DNA of 64,000 nucleotides. It comes from Streptomyces venezuelae. GTDB taxonomy: Bacteria; Actinomycetota; Actinomycetes; Streptomycetales; Streptomycetaceae. Where the stretch lies: contig NZ_CP029189.1 in NCBI RefSeq assembly GCF_008642275.1, positions 4,996,501 to 5,060,500 on the forward strand, written 5' to 3'. Every line of letters begins with the position of its first letter. Positions within the stretch are counted from its first letter, which is position 1. The notes below the pieces were generated by a model. That model saw only the letters and a program-made list of their open reading frames with translations, ran no database searches and was not told the DNA's origin. Of the stretch, positions 34,076 to 42,883 are shown one piece after another. The translations under genes were made by a program, and so were the position numbers.

Positions 34076-36481
34076 ATGGCTTCGACGTCCGTCACACTCA
34101 CCCTGCCCGTGCTGCCGCTCGACGACGAGGTCGTGCTGCCCGGAATGGTCGTACCGCTGGACCTGTCCGACACCGAGGTGCGCGCCGCCGTGGAGGCGGC
34201 GCAGGCCGCCGCCGGCAAGAGCGGCAGCGGCAAGCCCCGGGTCCTGCTCGTGCCGCGCATCGACGGCACGTACGCCGGGACCGGTGTGCTCGGCACCGTC
34301 GAGCAGGTCGGCCGGCTCTCCGGCGGGGACCCCGGAGCGCTCATCCGCGGCCTCGGCCGGGTCCGCATCGGGGCCGGGACCACCGGTCCCGGGGCCGCGC
34401 TCTGGGTCGAGGGCGAGACCGTCGACGAGTCGGTGCCCGATCCGCTGCCCGGGGCGGTCACCGAGCTCGTCAAGGAGTACAAGGCCCTCGCCACCAGCTG
34501 GCTCAAGAAGCGCGGCGCCTGGCAGGTCGTGGACCGGGTCCAGCAGATCGAAGGCGTGTCCGCGCTCGCCGACAACTCCGGCTACTCGCCCTTCCTGACG
34601 GTCGAGCAGAAGGTCGAACTGCTGGAGACCGCCGACCCGGTCGCCCGCCTCAGACTCGCCGTCAAGGCGCTCAGCGACCACCTCGCCGAGCAGGACGTGG
34701 CCGAGTCCATCGCCAAGGACGTCCAGGACGGCGTCGACAAGCAGCAGCGCGAGTTCCTGCTCCGGCGTCAGCTGGAGGCCGTACGCAAGGAACTGCGCGA
34801 ACTGAACGGCGAGAAGGACGGCGAGGAGTCCGACGACTACCGGGCCCGCGTCGAGGCCGCCGACCTCCCCGAGAAGGTACGGGAGGCCGCGCTCAAGGAG
34901 GTCGAGAAGCTGGAGCGGTCCAGCGACCAGAGCCCGGAGGGGTCCTGGATCCGCACCTGGCTGGACACCGTGCTGGAACTGCCCTGGAACGAGCGCACCG
35001 AGGACGAGTACGACATCCGGGGAGCCAGGGCCGTGCTCGACGCCGAGCACGCGGGGCTCGGCGACGTGAAGGACCGCATCACCGAGTACCTCGCCGTCCG
35101 CAAGCGGCGCGGCGAGCGCGGCATGGGCGTCATCGGCGGCCGCCGCGGCGGCGCCGTGCTGGCCCTGGTGGGGCCGCCCGGTGTCGGCAAGACCTCGCTG
35201 GGCGAGTCCGTGGCCCACGCCATGGGGCGCAAGTTCGTCCGCGTCGCCCTCGGCGGCGTCCGCGACGAGGCCGAGGTCCGCGGCCACCGCCGGACCTACG
35301 TCGGCGCCCTGCCCGGCCGGATCGTCCGGGCGATCAAGGAAGCCGGGTCGATGAACCCGGTGGTCCTGCTCGACGAGATCGACAAGGTGGGCTCCGACTT
35401 CCGCGGAGACCCGGCGGCCGCCCTGCTGGAGGTCCTCGACCCGGCGCAGAACCACACCTTCCGCGACCACTACCTGGAGGTGGAACTGGACCTCAGCGAC
35501 GTCGTCTTCCTGGCCACCGCCAACGTCCTGGAAGCCATCCCCGAGGCCCTGGCCGACCGCATGGAGCTCGTCCGGCTCGACGGGTACACCGAGGACGAGA
35601 AGGTCGTCATCGCCCGCGACCACCTGCTGCCGCGCCAGCTGGAACGCGCCGGGCTCGGCGCCGACGAGGTGGTCCTGGGCGAGGACGCCCTGCGCAAGCT
35701 GGCGGGGGAGTACACCCGCGAGGCGGGCGTACGCACCCTGGAGCGGTCCCTCGCCCGCCTGCTGCGCAAGGTGGCCTCGCAGCACGAACTCGGCGAGCGG
35801 GAGCTGCCCCTGAGCATCGGCGCCGACGACCTGCGGGCCCTGATCGGGCGCCCGCACCACGTACCGGAGTCCGCCCAGGACCCCGCCGAGCGGCGCACCG
35901 CCGTCCCCGGCGTGGCCACCGGCCTCGCGGTGACCGGCGCGGGCGGCGACGTGCTGTTCGTCGAGGCCTCGCTGGCCGACCCGGAGACGGGCGCGGCCGG
36001 CCTGACCCTCACCGGCCAGCTCGGCGACGTCATGAAGGAGTCGGCGCAGATCGCCCTGAGCTTCCTGCGCTCCCACGGCGCGGAACTGGAGCTCCCGGTC
36101 GCCGACCTGAAGGACCGGGGCGTGCACATCCACTTCCCGGCGGGCGCCGTGCCCAAGGACGGCCCGAGCGCGGGCATCACCATGACCACCGCCCTGGCCT
36201 CGCTGCTCTCCGGACGGCAGGTGCGCACGGACGTGGCCATGACCGGCGAGGTCTCGCTGACCGGACGCGTCCTGCCCATCGGCGGGGTGAAGCAGAAGCT
36301 GCTCGCCGCGCACCGGGCCGGACTGACCACCGTCATCATCCCCAAGCGCAACGAGGCGGACCTGGACGACGTCCCGGCGGAGGTGCTGGAGAAGCTGGAG
36401 GTGCACCCGGTGACGGACGTGCGCCAGGTCCTGGAGCTCGCCCTGGCCCGGGCGCAGGCCCCGGCCGTCGCGGCGGCCTGA
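34076..36481 (+). CDS. lon: ATP-dependent protease Lon
   Basis: Cytosolic AAA+ serine protease degrading misfolded and regulatory proteins. The 801-residue product has the Lon N-terminal substrate domain (to about 205), Walker A GPPGVGKT at 366-373, Walker B in VVLLDEIDK, and the proteolytic dyad Ser698 (PKDGPSAG) with the lysine of VKQK near 741. The ATG at 34076 has GGAGGG at 34064-34069. Promoter sites for both ClgR and HspR lie immediately upstream, so both heat-shock derepression and ClgR activation are expected. A hairpin terminator follows. Confidence 0.97.
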   Translation: MASTSVTLTLPVLPLDDEVVLPGMVVPLDLSDTEVRAAVEAAQAAAGKSGSGKPRVLLVPRIDGTYAGTGVLGTVEQVGRLSGGDPGALIRGLGRVRIGAGTTGPGAALWVEGETVDESVPDPLPGAVTELVKEYKALATSWLKKRGAWQVVDRVQQIEGVSALADNSGYSPFLTVEQKVELLETADPVARLRLAVKALSDHLAEQDVAESIAKDVQDGVDKQQREFLLRRQLEAVRKELRELNGEKDGEESDDYRARVEAADLPEKVREAALKEVEKLERSSDQSPEGSWIRTWLDTVLELPWNERTEDEYDIRGARAVLDAEHAGLGDVKDRITEYLAVRKRRGERGMGVIGGRRGGAVLALVGPPGVGKTSLGESVAHAMGRKFVRVALGGVRDEAEVRGHRRTYVGALPGRIVRAIKEAGSMNPVVLLDEIDKVGSDFRGDPAAALLEVLDPAQNHTFRDHYLEVELDLSDVVFLATANVLEAIPEALADRMELVRLDGYTEDEKVVIARDHLLPRQLERAGLGADEVVLGEDALRKLAGEYTREAGVRTLERSLARLLRKVASQHELGERELPLSIGADDLRALIGRPHHVPESAQDPAERRTAVPGVATGLAVTGAGGDVLFVEASLADPETGAAGLTLTGQLGDVMKESAQIALSFLRSHGAELELPVADLKDRGVHIHFPAGAVPKDGPSAGITMTTALASLLSGRQVRTDVAMTGEVSLTGRVLPIGGVKQKLLAAHRAGLTTVIIPKRNEADLDDVPAEVLEKLEVHPVTDVRQVLELALARAQAPAVAAA

Positions 36482-36547
36482 CGCCGGCGCCGGCGCCCGG
36501 ACAGGCTGCACCGCACGGCCGCACGGCACCGCACACGGCACGGCACA

Positions 36548-36583
36548 CGGCCCGGTACCCCGCTCCGGCGGGGTCCCGGGCCG
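36548..36583 (+). terminator. lon terminator
   Basis: A 15-bp stem with one mismatch (36548-36562 / 36569-36583) and 6-nt loop lies 66 nt after the lon stop. The sequence before it is a run of short CGGCAC/CACGG repeats. Confidence 0.65.
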
Positions 36584-36652
36584 TCGGCGCACCCGCTGCG
36601 AAATACTGGCCCCGCACCACCGGGGTGCCACACATCAGCGAAGGAGCGGGAC

Positions 36653-37093
36653 GTGCACGGGAGTGAAGACCAGGAGTTCCTTGCCCTGGAGCGGGAGCTG
36701 TCCGTCTTCCTCCGGCGGGCCCGTGCCTCCTCGGGCGAGATGGCCCGCGAGCTCCACCCCGAGCTGGAGCCCGCCGCGTACGGGCTCCTCGTACGCCTGG
36801 AAGCGGCCGGCCGGCAGCGCGCCACCGAGCTGGCCGCCTACTTCGGGGTCGGCAAGGCCACCATGAGCCGGCAGCTGCGGGCCCTGGAGGTGCTCGGCCT
36901 GGTGGCCCGCGAACCGGATCCCGCCGACGGCCGGGCCTCGCTGGTCGGCCTCACGGAAGAGGGCCGCGAGCGCTTCCTGCGGGTCCGCGGAGCGCGGCGC
37001 GAGCAGTACATGCGCAAGCTCGCCGACTGGGACCGCGGCGAAGTGGCGGAACTGGCCCGGCTGCTGAACCAGCTGAACGCGGGCGGGGAGTAG
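36653..37093 (+). CDS. MarR-family transcriptional regulator
   Basis: A 146-residue winged-helix protein (helix-turn-helix around RATELAAYFGVGKATMSRQLRALE, wing with DPADGRASLV). MarR proteins typically repress nearby detoxification or efflux genes in response to aromatic ligands, but no such target is adjacent. The GTG at 36653 has AAGGAG nine nt upstream. It converges with the PP2C-like gene. Confidence 0.9.
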   Translation: MHGSEDQEFLALERELSVFLRRARASSGEMARELHPELEPAAYGLLVRLEAAGRQRATELAAYFGVGKATMSRQLRALEVLGLVAREPDPADGRASLVGLTEEGRERFLRVRGARREQYMRKLADWDRGEVAELARLLNQLNAGGE

Positions 37094-37125
37094 GGCGCTT
37101 CGCGGCGGCGTCCGGGCGGACCCGC

Positions 37126-37899
37126 TCAGAGCTCCGCGTAGACCGCCGACGCGTCGTCATGCCGCTTGTACCGGGCCGACGGGCGGTCCGGGTCCGACTC
37201 CACGGCGCGCACCCGGCCGATCAGGCCCTGCGCACCCTCCTCGCGCAGTACGGCCATGCAGTCGGCCCAGTCGCCCTGCCCGAAGGTGTCGGTCCACCGG
37301 CTCGCCCCGTCCGTGAGCGCGGCCACCGCCCGCACCCGCTCGCGCGGGGTGCGGCCCGTGACCGCCCGGGCGGCCACCGCCGGGTCCGCGGCCGCCGTGA
37401 AGAAGCCGCCCTCCGCGTTGCGCAGGGCGTCCGTGGCGGCCACCGAGCCCAGCACCTCCCGCGGGATCCGGTCCAGCCGGTCGTCGAGCACCGCCGACAC
37501 CTCGCCGCCGGGCGCCTGCAGGAGCAGTACGGAGTCGGACAGGACGAGGTGTTCCACGTGGTCCGCGTCCCAGCGGACCAGGACGACCGTCGCCTGCGGG
37601 GTCCGCGCGTGAGAAAGGTCACAGGTGTCGCGGTGTGCGTCGGCCGCGGCGCGGACGGACTCGGCCAGAACCTGATCGAGCGGCATGTCCCGCCGCGATC
37701 CGGACAGTTCGGTCAATCGGCCGCCGAGGCGGGCCGTGAACCAGGGCACTCCGTGCACACATCCGTCGTCGCCGCGCGGCGGGGTGACCCCGTCCAGGAG
37801 CACCAGCACGCCGCCGCCCGAAGCGGGGATCGCGGCCGACACCCAGTCCTCATTGGGGCGTTCCTGGTGGCCGGGGGCCGAGGCGAGGTCGATGCGCAT
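37126..37899 (-). CDS. PP2C-like protein phosphatase domain protein
   Basis: A 257-residue protein resembling the PPM/PP2C fold: an N-terminal RPNEDWVSA, LVLLDGVTPP, a central LVLSDSVLLL and RHDDASAVY at the end correspond to metal-binding strands. The canonical DG of the second motif is present, and the DD near the C-terminus (DDAS) is kept, so activity is possible. The start at 37899 lacks a strong ribosome site and may be leaderless. Likely a stand-alone serine/threonine phosphatase; the target is unknown. Confidence 0.75.
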   Translation of the reverse strand: MRIDLASAPGHQERPNEDWVSAAIPASGGGVLVLLDGVTPPRGDDGCVHGVPWFTARLGGRLTELSGSRRDMPLDQVLAESVRAAADAHRDTCDLSHARTPQATVVLVRWDADHVEHLVLSDSVLLLQAPGGEVSAVLDDRLDRIPREVLGSVAATDALRNAEGGFFTAAADPAVAARAVTGRTPRERVRAVAALTDGASRWTDTFGQGDWADCMAVLREEGAQGLIGRVRAVESDPDRPSARYKRHDDASAVYAEL

Positions 37900-38296
37900 A
37901 CCCGCATTCTGCCGCGCGAGAGGCACCGGGCGCGGGCAGGTCCGTACCAAATCGGACGCGCCCCGGCGGCGCCGCGCGCCGGCCGCCCGGGACGGCCGGC
38001 GGGAGCCGGGGCGGCGGGTCGGCCGTGTGGGCGGGCATACTGCCAAAGCCCGTATCGATCTTTCAACCACCTGTCCACGGAGGCGCTCCGGCACGGGGTG
38101 CCCGAGTTGGTCGGCAACTCATCCGTGATGTTCACTCGTTCGAGTGGCCGGTTGGGCGATGTGCGGCTCTCTCCCCAGCACGCTGCAAAGGTCTGAGGCG
38201 GTACGAGGGGGCAGGGGGCGTTTACTTGTTGACCGGCCGTTACCTCGGCCACACGAGTAGACGAGCAAGAGCACACGTACAGGATTGCGAGCACCG
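37900..38296. promoter_or_regulatory. Divergent region between PP2C-like gene and conservon
   Basis: About 400 nt without a gene. Two inverted repeats lie close together: GAGTTG-N5-CAACTC (38104-38120) and CACTCG-TT-CGAGTG (38133-38146), candidate operators for the conservon. TTGACC at 38229-38234 is a possible -35, without a clear -10. Confidence 0.45.
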
Positions 38297-41200
38297 GTGC
38301 AGAAGAAGCGGTCTCGGAAGAACGGCACCGCCGCCGACGGCCCGGCCCCCGCAGGACGCCGCGTCCGCGTGCGCCGCAGGCTGGTCGTCGGCGTGGCCGT
38401 CGCCGGCCTCACCGTCCTCGCGGCAGGCGCGCCCGCCGTCGTCTCCGCGTCGAGGGAACTGAACGACTCCCAGCGCCTGGTCACCCTCGCGGACCAGACC
38501 CGGCAGACCCTCACCCTCGCGCACCTCCTCGGTGACGAGCGTGACGCGGTCGTCGAGTACGCCGCCAAGGGCCGTCCCGGCGGCGCCAAGGGGCCCGTCC
38601 AGGAGCGCATCGCCGGGACCGACCGGCAGCTCGCCGAGGTCCAGGCCGAGGCCGACGAGACGACCGCCCGGGCCCTCGCCCGCGTCCGGACCGTCCGCGC
38701 CGAGGCCGTCGACGGCAAGGGCAGCGCCCTCGCCGCCGAACAGGCCTACGCCGGAGTCATCGCGGAACTCCTCGCCCCGGGCCGCCGGCTCGCCGAGCTC
38801 ACCCCGCCGCGCGCCGAGGCCGCCCTCGCCACCACCCGCCCGCTGGCCCCGCTGGGCCAGGCCGTGGAACAGGCCTCCGCCACCCGCGGACTGCTGCTCG
38901 CCGCCCTGGCCGTCCCCCGCGGCGAGCAGCCTCCCAACTCCGCCGTGGTCGACGAACTCACCACCGCCGCCCAGCGTGCGCGCGTACGGGAGCAGGCCGC
39001 CCTCGACGACTTCGCGCGGGCCGCGCGTCCCGACGTGCGCCAGACCCTGGCCGCCACCGTCACCGGCCCCGAGGTCAAGACGGCCGACGACTTCCTCAAG
39101 CGCCTCACCGACCGGCCCACCCTGACGCCCGCCGACCGCAAGACCGACGGGGCCACCGTCGCCGCCGCGCTCACCGCCCGCATCGACCGCATGCGGACCG
39201 TGGAAGCCACCCTCGCCAGTGAACGGGCCTCCGCCCTGGCCGCGCAGCGCGACGACGACGTGACCCGGCTCGAAATCGTGATCGCCCTGATGGGCGTGCT
39301 CTTCCTGCTCGCCGTCGGCGTCTCGACCGCCGTCGCGCGGTCGCTGACCCGGCCGCTGTCGGTCCTGCGCCGCGGCGCGGAACGGCTGGCCACACCGGAG
39401 GGCTCGGTGGAACCGGTCCGGTTCACCGGCCGCAACGACGAGTTCGCCGAGGTCGTACGCCACCTGAACGCGGTGCGCGACCAGACGGTCTCCCTGCACA
39501 CCCGGATCGCCGGACTCGACGCCGACCGGCGCCGGATCATCGGCCGCAGCGAGGCGCTGGCCGCCGGCCGGGACGTGCTGGAGGAGGAGCTGACCAAGCT
39601 GCGCGCGGGGCTGGAAGAGCACCGGCGCATCATGTCGACGACCTCCGTCTCGCTGTCGCTGCGGACCCTGGGCCTGGTGGAGCGCCAGCTCGCGGTCATC
39701 GAGGAACTGGAGTCCAGGGAGCAGGACCCCGACCGGCTCGCGACCCTCTTCAAGCTGGACCACCTGGCCACCGTGATGCGCCGCCACAACGAGAACCTGC
39801 TGGTCCTCGCCGGGCAGGAACACGGCCACGGGCAGGGCCTGCCGGTGCCGCTGGTCGACGTGATGCGGGCCGCCGTCAGCGAGATCGAGCGCTACGAGCG
39901 CGTCGAACTCGCCGCGATGCCCTCGTACACCCAGATCGCGGGGCACGCCGCAGACGACATCTCGCACGTGCTCGCCGAGCTGCTGGAGAACGCGACCACG
40001 TTCTCCCCGCCGGACGTCAAGGTGAAGGTGTCCGGCTGGCTGCAGGGCTCCGGTGACGTGGTGCTGTCCGTCGTGGACGAGGGCATCGGCGTCACCGGGG
40101 ACCGCCTGGAATCGCTGAACACCCGCCTGTCCACGCCCGATGCCTATGACGAGGAACCCGAGTCGGAACACGGCCTCGGCCTCGGCCTGTACGTGGCCGG
40201 GCGGCTCGCGGCCCGGCACGGCGTCACCGCCGAACTGCGCACTCCGAAGCACGGCGGGACCGAGGCCCTGGTGGTCGTCCCGGCGGCGCTGCTGCCCGCC
40301 ACCCCGGTGGTGTCCCCGGTGCACACCCTGGCCATGCCGGGCGTGCCCGAACTGCGGCTGCCCGGCGTGATAGCGGAGGCGAACGAGAACACGCTGCCGC
40401 AGCGGCGCCGAGGGGCGCATGCCGCTCCGGACCCGGACATGGACGCGGATGCGGAGACCGGGACCGGCGCGGAGGCCGAAGCGCAGGCGCAGGCCGAGGC
40501 TGCCGCCGGGGCCGTCGCCGAGGAGGCCGCCGAGCCGGTCGTCCCGGCCGCCCCCGAGCCCGAGCCCGTGGCGGACGCCGAACACGAGCCGGCTCCGGAG
40601 TCGGAGCCGACCCCGGAGCCGACCCCGGCCCCGGAGCCCGCCGTCGCGGCGGTCCCGATCACGCTCGCCGAAGCACTGGCGGGCCCCGCCGTCGTCGCCG
40701 GGACCCCGGCGGAGCCGGAGGAGCAGGTGCCCGCCGGGGCGGAGCCGCTCGTCGACGGCCCCGCCACGGCCGGACTGCCGTCCGCCGACCAGGTGTTCGT
40801 CGCAGGACCCCCGGCAGGGGACGGGCTCAGCCCCGAGGAGCAGCTGCTCGCGCGGGTCGTCCCCGACGCGGAGCCGGCCCCCTCCGGCATGACGGACCCC
40901 GCCGGGGACCTCCCGGCCGCGGCGCACACCGCCGCACCCGTGGCCGACGTACGGGAAACCGAGCCGGAGCCGGAGCCGGAGCCGCACACCCACGCCCCGG
41001 CCGAGGGCAACTGGCTCCCCCGCCAGGGCAGCCACCCGGCCGACCAGGCCGAAGGCGAAGGCGCCGTCACCGACAAGGGCCTGCCCCGGCGGACCCCGCG
41101 TGCCGTCCCCGCCAAGCGCGCGGCCCGCGACGACGCGCGGCCCGAACCACCTCGCCGCGTCGACGCCGAGGAGCTGCGGCGCCGACTCGGAGGCTTCTAC

Positions 41201-41371
41201 CAGGGAGCCCAGGACGGACGGCGCGTCGTCGCCGCCGAACTCGCCCGGGAGCAGGGGCCCGACCAAGCCCCTGACCAGGAGCTCGACCAGGCCCGCGACC
41301 AGGGGCCGGCGCAGCGCCAGGGCCAGAGCAAGACCGACCGGGGGGACACCGCACAGGAGGCACGCACATGA
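38297..41371 (+). CDS. cvnA: Conservon sensor kinase-like protein CvnA
   Basis: A 1024-residue membrane protein heading a conservon. A basic N-terminus and membrane segment (about 33-52) precede a helical extracellular nitrate-sensor-like region to about 325; a second membrane segment and HAMP follow (to about 390). The ATPase domain has the N-box ELLENATTFSPP and G-boxes VDEGIGV and GLGLGLYVAGRLA. The last 320 residues are an acidic Pro/Glu/Ala-rich, low-complexity tail. In characterised conservons this protein forms a membrane complex with CvnB-D rather than a classical two-component pair. GTG at 38297 is chosen; the ribosome site is weak. Confidence 0.88.
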   Translation: MQKKRSRKNGTAADGPAPAGRRVRVRRRLVVGVAVAGLTVLAAGAPAVVSASRELNDSQRLVTLADQTRQTLTLAHLLGDERDAVVEYAAKGRPGGAKGPVQERIAGTDRQLAEVQAEADETTARALARVRTVRAEAVDGKGSALAAEQAYAGVIAELLAPGRRLAELTPPRAEAALATTRPLAPLGQAVEQASATRGLLLAALAVPRGEQPPNSAVVDELTTAAQRARVREQAALDDFARAARPDVRQTLAATVTGPEVKTADDFLKRLTDRPTLTPADRKTDGATVAAALTARIDRMRTVEATLASERASALAAQRDDDVTRLEIVIALMGVLFLLAVGVSTAVARSLTRPLSVLRRGAERLATPEGSVEPVRFTGRNDEFAEVVRHLNAVRDQTVSLHTRIAGLDADRRRIIGRSEALAAGRDVLEEELTKLRAGLEEHRRIMSTTSVSLSLRTLGLVERQLAVIEELESREQDPDRLATLFKLDHLATVMRRHNENLLVLAGQEHGHGQGLPVPLVDVMRAAVSEIERYERVELAAMPSYTQIAGHAADDISHVLAELLENATTFSPPDVKVKVSGWLQGSGDVVLSVVDEGIGVTGDRLESLNTRLSTPDAYDEEPESEHGLGLGLYVAGRLAARHGVTAELRTPKHGGTEALVVVPAALLPATPVVSPVHTLAMPGVPELRLPGVIAEANENTLPQRRRGAHAAPDPDMDADAETGTGAEAEAQAQAEAAAGAVAEEAAEPVVPAAPEPEPVADAEHEPAPESEPTPEPTPAPEPAVAAVPITLAEALAGPAVVAGTPAEPEEQVPAGAEPLVDGPATAGLPSADQVFVAGPPAGDGLSPEEQLLARVVPDAEPAPSGMTDPAGDLPAAAHTAAPVADVRETEPEPEPEPHTHAPAEGNWLPRQGSHPADQAEGEGAVTDKGLPRRTPRAVPAKRAARDDARPEPPRRVDAEELRRRLGGFYQGAQDGRRVVAAELAREQGPDQAPDQELDQARDQGPAQRQGQSKTDRGDTAQEART

Positions 41372-41859
41372 CCGCGCCCAGTACGTACGGACTGAGCACC
41401 CAGGCCCGCAACCTGCAGTGGCTGCTGACCGACCTGGTCGAGGAGGTGCCCGGCGTGAACTCCGTCGCCGTCGTCTCCTCGGACGGGCTGCTGCTCCTGT
41501 CCTCCGACCCGGGAGCGGGGGCCGCCGCGGCGGAACCGGCCGACCTGCCCAGGCCCAGGGGCCCGCGCGGCGCGTCCGCCGACCTCGCCACCATCGTCTC
41601 CGGCCTCGGCAGCCTCACCACGGGCGCCGCCGCCCTCATGGAGACCGGCGCGGTGAAGCAGACCATGGTGGCGATGGAGCACGGCTCCGTCTTCGTCATG
41701 GCCATCAGCGACGGCTCACTGCTGGGCGTGCACGCCACCCCCGACTGCGACATGAGCGTCATCGCCTACCACATGGCCCTGTTCGTCGGCCGCGCCGGCC
41801 ACGTCCTGACCCCCGAAGTCCGCAGTGAGCTGCGCCAGTCGATGGAGAACACCCCGTGA
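41368..41859 (+). CDS. cvnB: Roadblock/LC7 protein CvnB
   Basis: A 163-residue Roadblock/LC7 (MglB-like) protein expected to act on the GTPase CvnD. The fold signature is visible as LLTDLVEEVPGVNSVAVVSSDGL followed by a helical segment and VFVMAISDGSLLGV. An insert of Ala/Pro (DPGAGAAAAEPADLPRP) lies in the first loop. The ATG overlaps the CvnA stop (ATGA), so it is translationally coupled. Confidence 0.93.
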   Translation: MTAPSTYGLSTQARNLQWLLTDLVEEVPGVNSVAVVSSDGLLLLSSDPGAGAAAAEPADLPRPRGPRGASADLATIVSGLGSLTTGAAALMETGAVKQTMVAMEHGSVFVMAISDGSLLGVHATPDCDMSVIAYHMALFVGRAGHVLTPEVRSELRQSMENTP

Positions 41860-42245
41860 GGAGTACGGCCTCCGAACGGCTGCCGATACGCGGCGCCGAC
41901 CGCCGCCCCGCCCGCGTCCGCCCGTACTCCCTCACGGGCGGCCGCACCCGCTTCACGCAGGTCCTGCACGTCGAGACGTTCGTCGCCGCCCTGGACTCGA
42001 AGGTCTCCGAGCCGCAGAAGCCCGACCGCATGCCCGAGATGCCCGCCATCGTCGAGGTCTGCCGCCGCATGCGGACGATCGCCGAGATAGCCGCCCTGCT
42101 GAAGCTCCCGCTCGGCGTGGTCCGGGTCCTGGTCAGCGACCTCGCCGACCAGGGACGGATCCGCGTCTACGCCACGGGCCACGGCAGCGGCCGTCCCGAA
42201 CGCGCGCTGCTGGAAAGGGTGCTCAGTGGTCTTCGCCGTCTCTGA
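41856..42245 (+). CDS. cvnC: DUF742 protein CvnC
   Basis: A 129-residue winged-helix-like DUF742 protein, the third conservon component. Visible are VRPYSLTGGRT, LHVETFVAA and a C-terminal helix pair MRTIAEIAALLKLPLGVVRVLVSDLAD. The GTG start overlaps the CvnB stop by four bases, and its own end overlaps the CvnD start by 20 nt. Confidence 0.92.
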   Translation: MRSTASERLPIRGADRRPARVRPYSLTGGRTRFTQVLHVETFVAALDSKVSEPQKPDRMPEMPAIVEVCRRMRTIAEIAALLKLPLGVVRVLVSDLADQGRIRVYATGHGSGRPERALLERVLSGLRRL

Positions 42246-42858
42246 CAACCCGGTGGTCCTGCCGCAGTCGGACGACGAGCCGGCCCAGCCCTGGCAGTAC
42301 GACCGCTCCCGCGCGCCCGTCGCCGTCAAGGTGCTGGTCGCGGGCGGCTTCGGCGTCGGCAAGACCACCTTCGTGTCCTCCGTCTCCGAGATCACCCCGC
42401 TGCGTACCGAGGCGGTGATGACGGAGGCGAGCGCCCCGACCGACGACCTGTCGGGCACTCCCGACAAGAACACCACCACCGTCGCGATGGACTTCGGCCG
42501 CGTCACCCTCGACGACGACCTCGTCCTCTACGTGTACGGGACCCCCGGCCAGGAGCGGTTCTGGTTCATGTGGGACGACCTGGTGCGGGGTGCCATCGGC
42601 GGTCTCGTCCTGGCCGACACCCGCCGCCTGCGCGACTGTTTCCCGGCTCTGGACTACTTCGAGACCTGCGGACTCCCGTACGCCGTCGCCGTCAACCACT
42701 TCGACGGTTCGCAGTCGTACGAGCCCGACGACGTGCGCGAGGCGCTCAGCGTCCCGCCCCACGTACCCGTCGTGATCATGGACGCGAGGCGCCGTGACAC
42801 GGTCGTCGAATCACTGCTCGCCCTGGTGGGCCACGCCCTCGACACCACTCCCGAATAG
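42226..42858 (+). CDS. cvnD: Ras-like GTPase CvnD
   Basis: A 210-residue small GTPase of the conservon type. G1 is GGFGVGKT at 40-47, the switch region has VYGTPGQERF (the usual DTPGQ), and the base-recognition motif is VNHFD rather than NKxD, a known conservon variant. It cycles in a complex with CvnA-C at the membrane. The GTG start lies inside cvnC. Confidence 0.93.
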   Translation: MVFAVSDNPVVLPQSDDEPAQPWQYDRSRAPVAVKVLVAGGFGVGKTTFVSSVSEITPLRTEAVMTEASAPTDDLSGTPDKNTTTVAMDFGRVTLDDDLVLYVYGTPGQERFWFMWDDLVRGAIGGLVLADTRRLRDCFPALDYFETCGLPYAVAVNHFDGSQSYEPDDVREALSVPPHVPVVIMDARRRDTVVESLLALVGHALDTTPE

Positions 42859-42883
42859 AGCACCCGAACAGAGAGCGTGAGAG

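Noticed and set aside
33899..36631. Long open frame antisense to lon
   Set aside because: Third-position GC pattern belongs to lon; translation is low-complexity and has no start signal.
38240..41266. Long open frame antisense to cvnA
   Set aside because: Glycine/arginine-rich shadow of a kinase gene with clear ATPase boxes.
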